From Spirochaetaceae bacterium (lineage in GTDB: Bacteria; Spirochaetota; Spirochaetia; Treponematales; Breznakiellaceae): a stretch of DNA of 12,849 nucleotides. Shown piece after piece: positions 12,767-12,849 of this stretch (positions within the stretch are counted from its first letter, which is position 1; each line of letters begins with the position of its first letter). The DNA lies in assembly GCA_031273985.1 (NCBI GenBank), contig JAISQV010000160.1:1-12849 (forward strand), written 5' to 3'. The position numbers and the translations under genes are program-made. The notes under the pieces are model-generated. The model ran no database searches. It had not been told where the DNA came from and saw only the letters and a list, made by a program, of their open reading frames with translations.

Positions 12767-12849
12767 AGACTGCCACTTTTGTTGAAGCGTCTCTTTCTAC
12801 GGCAAACGCAAGGGCGGCCCGGATATGAATTTCCTGCAATTCGGGATAA
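12750..12849 (-). CDS. DUF433-like antitoxin, 3' end only
   Basis: Only the last 32 codons are in the window; the gene runs off the right edge. The visible start YPELQEIHIRAALAFAVERD matches the C-terminal helix typical of DUF433 antitoxins (a YP-L-x-x-x-x-I/V-x-AALA-Y/F-A pattern). Its final 17 bases overlap the toxin ATG. DUF433 proteins are small winged-helix or HTH antitoxins commonly paired with DUF5615 toxins. With the toxin broken, this would be an orphan antitoxin. The assignment rests on a short stretch. Confidence 0.55.
   Translation of the reverse strand, partial: YPELQEIHIRAALAFAVERDASTKVAVYEVTA

Overview
This 12.8 kb, GC-rich window looks like a chromosomal segment of a free-living or gut-associated spirochaete, close to the Treponema/Breznakiellaceae group. 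The inference rests on three things: lipoproteins with relaxed lipoboxes, a long beta-helix surface protein with GGGV repeats interrupted by a homopolymeric G tract, and a complete tryptophan branch that host-restricted treponemes lack. No rRNA or tRNA gene was seen, so the taxonomy stays an inference.

Left part (1-4945): a minus-strand tryptophan operon, trpD-trpC-trpF-trpB-trpA, with overlapping or nearly touching junctions except for 84 bp before trpA. It is read from a good sigma-70-type promoter (4903-4931) whose -10 box and start point lie inside a 40-bp imperfect palindrome (4876-4915), a likely repressor operator. trpE and trpG are not in the window. A run of eight G at the trpC/trpF junction is one base short of joining the two genes into a single TrpC-TrpF polypeptide. 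The operon is bracketed by two same-orientation copies (1-180 and 4946-5126) of a structured intergenic repeat made of nested hairpins.

Middle part (5127-9743): a plus-strand gene (5323-8363) for a lipid-anchored multidomain surface protein with four related beta modules, an Ig-like domain and a beta-helix. A 13-G tract at 5559-5571 puts it out of frame here. Adding one G or losing two would give a 1013-residue protein (one residue fewer for the loss), so it is a strong candidate phase-variable antigen or adhesin. It converges, across a 17-bp-stem bidirectional terminator, on a minus-strand lipoprotein gene with a lamin-tail domain.

Right part (9744-12849): an unrecognised 168-residue protein; about 630 bp of G/C palindromes holding an inverted third copy of the repeat; a small NifX-type FeMo-cofactor-binding-domain protein; a minus-strand extended-SDR NAD-dependent epimerase/reductase with a clear promoter; and, at the edge, a small TA-flanked inverted-repeat element beside the truncated start of a DUF5615-like toxin and the 3' end of its DUF433-like antitoxin gene.
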